Part shown: piece after piece, positions 57,170 to 64,000 of the stretch | Position numbering within the stretch: position 1 is the first letter of the stretch | Layout of the letters: every line of letters begins with the position of its first letter | From: Astrocystis sublimbata | Lineage: Eukaryota; Ascomycota; Sordariomycetes; Xylariales; Xylariaceae | NCBI GenBank assembly: GCA_022453515.1 | Contig: JAJNNY010000015.1 | Location: 496,001-560,000 of the forward strand | DNA: 64,000 nucleotides | Reading direction: 5' to 3' | The notes under the pieces: generated by a model | Databases searched by the model: none | Told to the model about the DNA's origin: nothing | Seen by the model: only the letters and a program-made list of their open reading frames with translations | Made by a program: the position numbers and the translations under genes

Positions 57170-60100
57170 GTTGGAGGTGGTATTTTTGTGTATTTCCTTG
57201 CGTGGTTCTTCGGTGAGGCCCAGAGGTATCGCTATCAGTTAGTGACGGCGCTCTTAGGCGAGTAGATCACTGTCGCGGTCACAAATACAGATACAGAATT
57301 GTAGAATTGAGTGTGCCCAAGGGAAGTGGCTGGGATATTGAGGCCCGGCGTGCGGCGCGGATATGGCGCCCAATTCCCTATCTTTGTGTTACACTGTCGG
57401 TCGCTCGTCACTCGTCCGTCAATTGTCACTCGTGATAATGTTGGAAATTTCTGGGACGAAAGGTGCTTTCGCTCCAGCTTACAGGGTTGCTTTCTTATCG
57501 ATAGTCGAACCCCCGCTAGCGTCTCCCTGCCCCTCCAGAGCCATCCGTGCTGGGCTCATGGGCGGGCGATGAGCAAGCATTGGATCTCACCTTGGTACAC
57601 TGAGAAGGGAAAAATAAAGATAAAGAGGGAGAATAGAGGAGATATATACAGAATACAGAGAATGATGTATTGGCAAGTAACCTTGGAAGTGCACAAAACT
57701 TTGAATGTGATCACATTTAATACCTTCTTACCCAGCCACATTTTCCTTGATTATTGTCACTTACAAGCACCATGTCTTACCATTTGCATTCCTTTGATCT
57801 AGGGGTGAGATTGAAGAACTTGTATGTCATTGTTGTGTATATTGAGGAATAAATATCAGCAGGTCTTATGTAAGTTAGAAGAACCAATGCAATAGTGTCT
57901 TTTGAGCAGTATGTATGAGTAAGTGGGCATTGTCACTGTCAATGCACATTCTGTCTTCATACATGCAAGCTGATAGTTAAGAAGGTAAAATACTGGAATG
58001 CTAACAACAACAGACGAGGCCTCTTACTCTTGCTCATGACCTTTTCTCTTTGGGTTGTTAAGCTTGTGCTGTTTGAAGATCTATACTGGGTTGTTGCCGT
58101 CCTACCTCCAAAGCTCTGTTGCATCATTCTGGAGATGGTTATCCGACCATGACAAATTTCACAGCTCAAAGTAGACACTTGCCAGCAATCTTTCACAAGC
58201 AACTATGATGCCCTTGTCCATAGATCCCGCGAATATGCTGCTGATGTAAGCTCTACCTTTGGTTGTGTTGGGTTGCGTTGCATCCTACCGACTCAAACAT
58301 CCATGATCAACAGCGTGGCCGGTTTGACAGCACACCGCATCCCACGCAGTGTAACTCTGAGGTGCAACTTTGACATGTACATGCAACCCCGATTGAACAT
58401 CTCTGAGAAAAAAAAAATCATACTGTCTCTGACCAATGAAATGTGCTTGTCAGGGCCGTCTGGTTCAGCCGGTGTTGAGCTGTCAGGACGTCAAGGGTGC
58501 AAGCAACATGCACTGCACACTGCACACCTGGCTTCGCCTAACTCACTGCCTTTCTATATCCAAGTACTCACACAGCAATGTCCCCTCCCCAGGGCAGACT
58601 AGGACATCTATTGTGTAGTTCCCAACCTTTGCAGTCTTGGCTTTTAAACGTGATCTTCTCATGTCTGGTGATGTGCTGTGCTGTCTTCCCCACCAATAGC
58701 AGAGAATACTTAATTGCCAGCCACCGTAAATGTGCACTTTTCAGTCTCTAGAGTAAGTATTAGTGGGTATGATCACAACTTAGAAGCACCCCTCCAATGG
58801 ATGCGAGATGAAAGATATGAACTGCTTCACCATTATCAGCCATTATCGTTACCGTAGCTGTTCTCTTTCCAACCTTAACTTGTTTCTCAAGAGTGCTAAG
58901 CTGTGGAAGTTCTTATGCGAGTTATGTTACCCTCTTCAGGCAAGCCAGGTCTGACCCAAGCCCAAGTAACGGTCAGGGCAAGTGCGGAATCGGACCTTGG
59001 CCATGATTGGCTTGGAGCAGTAGACGCTAGCCCAGAGAAGCAAGTGGGGGATGTCTTTGGATACTTGAGCTGATACCACTCGATACTAAGCTTGCCAAGC
59101 ATTTAGCGATCTGGTGGCGGTAAAGACCGCGTGCTTAGGAGGTACCTAGAGACTTGTGGCCAGGATGAAGCCCCACTTTGGAAAGAGCCCGCGGCTGGTC
59201 TGTGCTGGTAGTCCGGGGGCGATAGCTGGCGAGCGTTACCTGTTACACGGCGCTAGCGACGTTAGCAGTGAAGCGAAGCCGTACCTCATCTGGCGGCGGT
59301 ACTTGATTTTGTGCCGTGCAACTGCGGTCTGGTCAGGTACAAGTGGGCGGACGCTGGGCGGAGACCCCTCCTCGTCCCTTTTTCCCACCTTCTCCAGTCT
59401 CCAGCTGGCCGTCCAGGGGTCAACCTGAAATCTCACAGGCGAATACAGCACCGCTTCCCAGCTCATCTTGTCCTGTTTGGAGAAGCATACCGACCGACAC
59501 CCCCCCTTTTGTTTTGATCCAACTTGCAGCACTTGCCTGTCGTTGACGTTGTTGCTGCCATTGTCATTGTTGTTGCTGTCTTTGTGTGTGTTGCCGCTGT
59601 CCAGACCACCGACCGAGATCGAGACCGGTTGAGTGGCATGCAGTAGGTGAGATCTGGTGCTTTTCTATGAACTTGATGTCTCGGCTGGGGGAGCCACCCG
59701 ACCACCAACCAGAAGCCACGCCACGCAGCCGAGATAGCTGCAATTGGCAATTGGAGGCGGTGTCGCACTTCTCCTTCCACTATTCCCATCTACCATCTAC
59801 CTACCTCCATCTACCTGCCAATTCGCTTGGCCTTCTACACTCAACAGATTCTCGACTTCCCTACTTGCCTACCTACTCACTGTCTAAGCCCTGCTCCATT
59901 CTCTCCCGTCATATTTGCTTCTCGCTGTCGCATACCGGGTGCTGCCCCTGCATCGACATCCGTTAACATCTTCGCCCCCCTAGGTTCGACTTCAAGACGG
60001 CCAGACGAATAGCCATCACATCGGAGTAGACGAGAGGGGCACGCGATAACCCAGACACAATTCATTGTTTAGCCAGTTCAAGCACAGGCCAATCCAATTA

Positions 60101-60517
60101 TAGACTTGGGCAGAGGAATAGAGACAGAGCAAAGAAGAGAGGGGAGAAAGGAAAAGACGACACTGACACTATACACGGTCCATATTCCAAGCGCCATAGT
60201 CGTCTGACTCTCGTCTGGCCTGGAACATCATACCATCCATCTCCAGACTCCTGCCACCTTGACTGGGCATTCCATCGTTCGTTACTTGCCCATCTTACTT
60301 CCGGTGGTTGTCCTCTTATCGCCGACCGCTTTTTCATCGTCAGTCGTTGTTGTTAGATAGAGTCTGGTCTTCTCACCCCCTTCGTGTACCACTCCGTTGG
60401 AGTTTGGCAGAGCGACATTGAATCGACCCGACCGCTCCACCTTCATCTGCAGTACCTACTGCGAGAAGACGTCGAAAAGTCCTGATTCGACCGGCCGAGT
60501 CGCCACCGCTGGGCAAA
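57170..60517. other. Intergenic TIM54 / cot-1, with CpG-poor island
   Basis: No coding gene is supported. The block 57569-58014 has no CpG at all, and CpG stays scarce to about 58920, unlike its flanks. Inside is a perfect 14-bp palindrome AATGTGATCACATT (57704-57717). From about 59750 to 60517 the sequence is pyrimidine-rich and is probably the core promoter and leader of cot-1. Confidence 0.5.
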
Positions 60518-62644
<2,127 letters not shown>

Positions 62645-62712
62645 GTGTGATGCTGGATGGATCTGAACCTGAATCTGCGCAAATAACTCTGGTCTGTGAT
62701 TACGACCTATCT

Positions 62713-62743
<31 letters not shown>

Positions 62744-63864
62744 CATATCTGATCACAGAGCCATATGTGAGGGCGAGGGCATGACTCACAGAAACGGGGG
62801 GCGGAAGGGAGAGATGCTGGCGAATCTCTCATGGATCTCGCACGAGGAGCGTAGCTAGCTTCACCGACACTCGACGTAGGAAGGTTGTCTGAGTGCCCAG
62901 TCTCTACCTACCTACCTAGTCATCGATAGATAGATGAGATGAATGGGTGTATGTATGTACAACGTTCGGCTGCATAGATGCGTATCTAACTAAGGCTTTT
63001 TAAAACCATTTCCTGGTGCTTAGATTACCTAATATGCAGGTGTAGGTGGTTTCGTGGTGAGATGGCCGTGCTTGTTTGTGCCTACCTAGTTATTCAAGGT
63101 AGGTAGGGAGGTTGGTAGATATATGCGTTTTTAAGGATATTAAGGGTGTTGACTGCAAGGTTGGTATAACTGGTAGTTCATCCGGTATCTCTGATGAAGG
63201 TATCAAATTGTTACTCAGTTCTAGATTTCGACCCTAGCAGCTAGCAAAGAACTAAACCGGCAACTTTTTCATCTAATGCCATTTGCCTTAAACAACAAGA
63301 TTATAACTTAAACAAGGGTAGATCTTTAACAATAATTACTAATGGTTGAAATTATAATTGTTTATTTATGTATTGAAAGTTTGAAACTAAATACTAAAAT
63401 CAAACGAGATGGAAGTACGCCTGCAGCTTTGGGGCGGCTCCCTATCTAATCGAGCGCCCCACTTTTCGCATCTGGGGTGCATGAGCTTCGCGCGTCGTCT
63501 TTCTTACATCTCTCACATTCAATCTTCCACATTCCATCTTTCACCCAGCACCATACCTCGACATCGCAATCGCCGTATAACTGCCGTTTGCCCTCAGCCC
63601 ATCATAGCGCATACTGCGGCGTACAGCAGCATCACCGAAAACAGGTTACGAAGAGCCTAGCCACTCCCCAACTTGATCCGTCGACAGCGAACGAACACCG
63701 CCGCAGCACAATCGCGCGCAGCCGCCACAGTCAATCAGTAGAGGCAGGGCCTTCGAGCCAACCAGCCACCAACACAAACGAGCAAATAAAGCACACATCT
63801 CCAGAACAGCAACAGAGATCTCCGCGAAAAGACCCAGACCCAGAAAAACGACCGACCCGCAGCA
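62645..63864. other. Intergenic, cot-1 3' end and SF3A2 promoter
   Basis: It contains the (GT)n tract, TACCTACCTA motifs near 62905, AT-rich sequence at 63230-63410 and the pyrimidine/purine-rich leader of the next gene. The open frame at 63409-63660 has no domain. No gene is supported. Confidence 0.5.
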
Positions 63865-64000
63865 ATGGACTACCAGAACCGCGCGGGCTCCAAGTTCGGC
63901 GGCGGCGGCGTCGCCTCGCACAGCGCGACCAACGCAGACCGCCGCGAGCGGCTGCGCAAGCTCGCGCTCGAGACCATCGACCTGGACAAAGACCCGTATT
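63865..64000 (+). CDS. prp11: SF3A2/PRP11 splicing factor, N-terminal 45 codons (cut by window end)
   Basis: The frame opens at ATG 63865 with MDYQNRAGSKFGGGGVASHS, then NADRRERLRKLALETIDLDKDPY, running to the last base. This is the nearly invariant N-terminus of SF3a subunit 2 (SF3A2/Prp11), a U2 snRNP protein. A matrin-type C2H2 zinc finger normally follows just beyond the window. The start is certain from the family alignment. The 3' part is missing only because the window ends. Confidence 0.92.
   Translation, partial: MDYQNRAGSKFGGGGVASHSATNADRRERLRKLALETIDLDKDPY

Noticed and set aside
57957..58202. 81-aa ORF in the CpG-poor island
   Set aside because: No domain; expected by chance in low-GC sequence.
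60276..60283. CGTTCGTT in the cot-1 leader, fitting the CNYTCNYT motif of Ssd1/GUL-1-type RNA-binding proteins
   Set aside because: The motif is so loose that several hits per kb are expected in pyrimidine-rich DNA; it cannot be claimed without binding data.

Overview
The window is a stretch of nuclear chromosome from a filamentous ascomycete (Pezizomycotina, most likely Sordariomycetes). The evidence is short introns (about 50-160 bp) with GTRAGT donors and CTRAY-type branch sites, HET-domain and NACHT-type genes, a COT-1 type NDR kinase, RSC7 and TIM54 orthologues, and a transposon relic with a RIP-like base bias. Species cannot be named from the sequence alone. Most of the short ORFs are shadows of the real genes, whose exons were joined here by hand from splice signals and reading phase.

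Layout. 1-7 kb: an incompatibility/immunity-flavoured block with a HET gene, a protein kinase fused to a YTH (m6A-reader) domain, and, divergent from it, a helical-domain pseudokinase. 7.5-12.4 kb: a C3H1-zinc-finger RBR ubiquitin ligase and a probable mitochondrial P-loop ATPase. 13-15.2 kb: a siderophore-type MFS transporter with an exact iron-GATA-factor site upstream. 17.3-18.2 kb: a nitroreductase. 20-21.6 kb: a second HET gene. 21.9-22.8 kb: a small F-box-like gene. About 23.15-23.91 kb: a decayed element with long terminal inverted repeats. 24.9-26.7 kb: RSC7. 26.7-38.8 kb: about 12 kb with no gene I can support. 38.8-41.4 kb: a Clg1/Pcl-like cyclin with a probable long leader. 44.3-45.5 kb: a FAM192A/Fyv6-domain protein. 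46.4-49.9 kb: a short-chain dehydrogenase and an FAD-linked oxidase, tail to tail. 50.9-54.3 kb: a broken NACHT/ankyrin NLR. 55.8-57.2 kb: TIM54. 57.57-58.9 kb: a CpG-poor island. 60.5-62.6 kb: cot-1. 63.9 kb to the end: the start of SF3A2/PRP11.

How it fits together. Housekeeping genes (RSC7, TIM54, cot-1, SF3A2, the Fyv6-type factor, the cyclin) alternate with fast-evolving accessory genes (two HET genes, NLR pseudogene, helical-domain pseudokinase, redox enzymes, siderophore transporter). The most unusual gene is the kinase-YTH fusion. It joins a catalytically complete Ser/Thr kinase to a YTH domain that keeps its three cage tryptophans, and it sits between a HET gene and a pseudokinase of the kind linked to fungal allorecognition.
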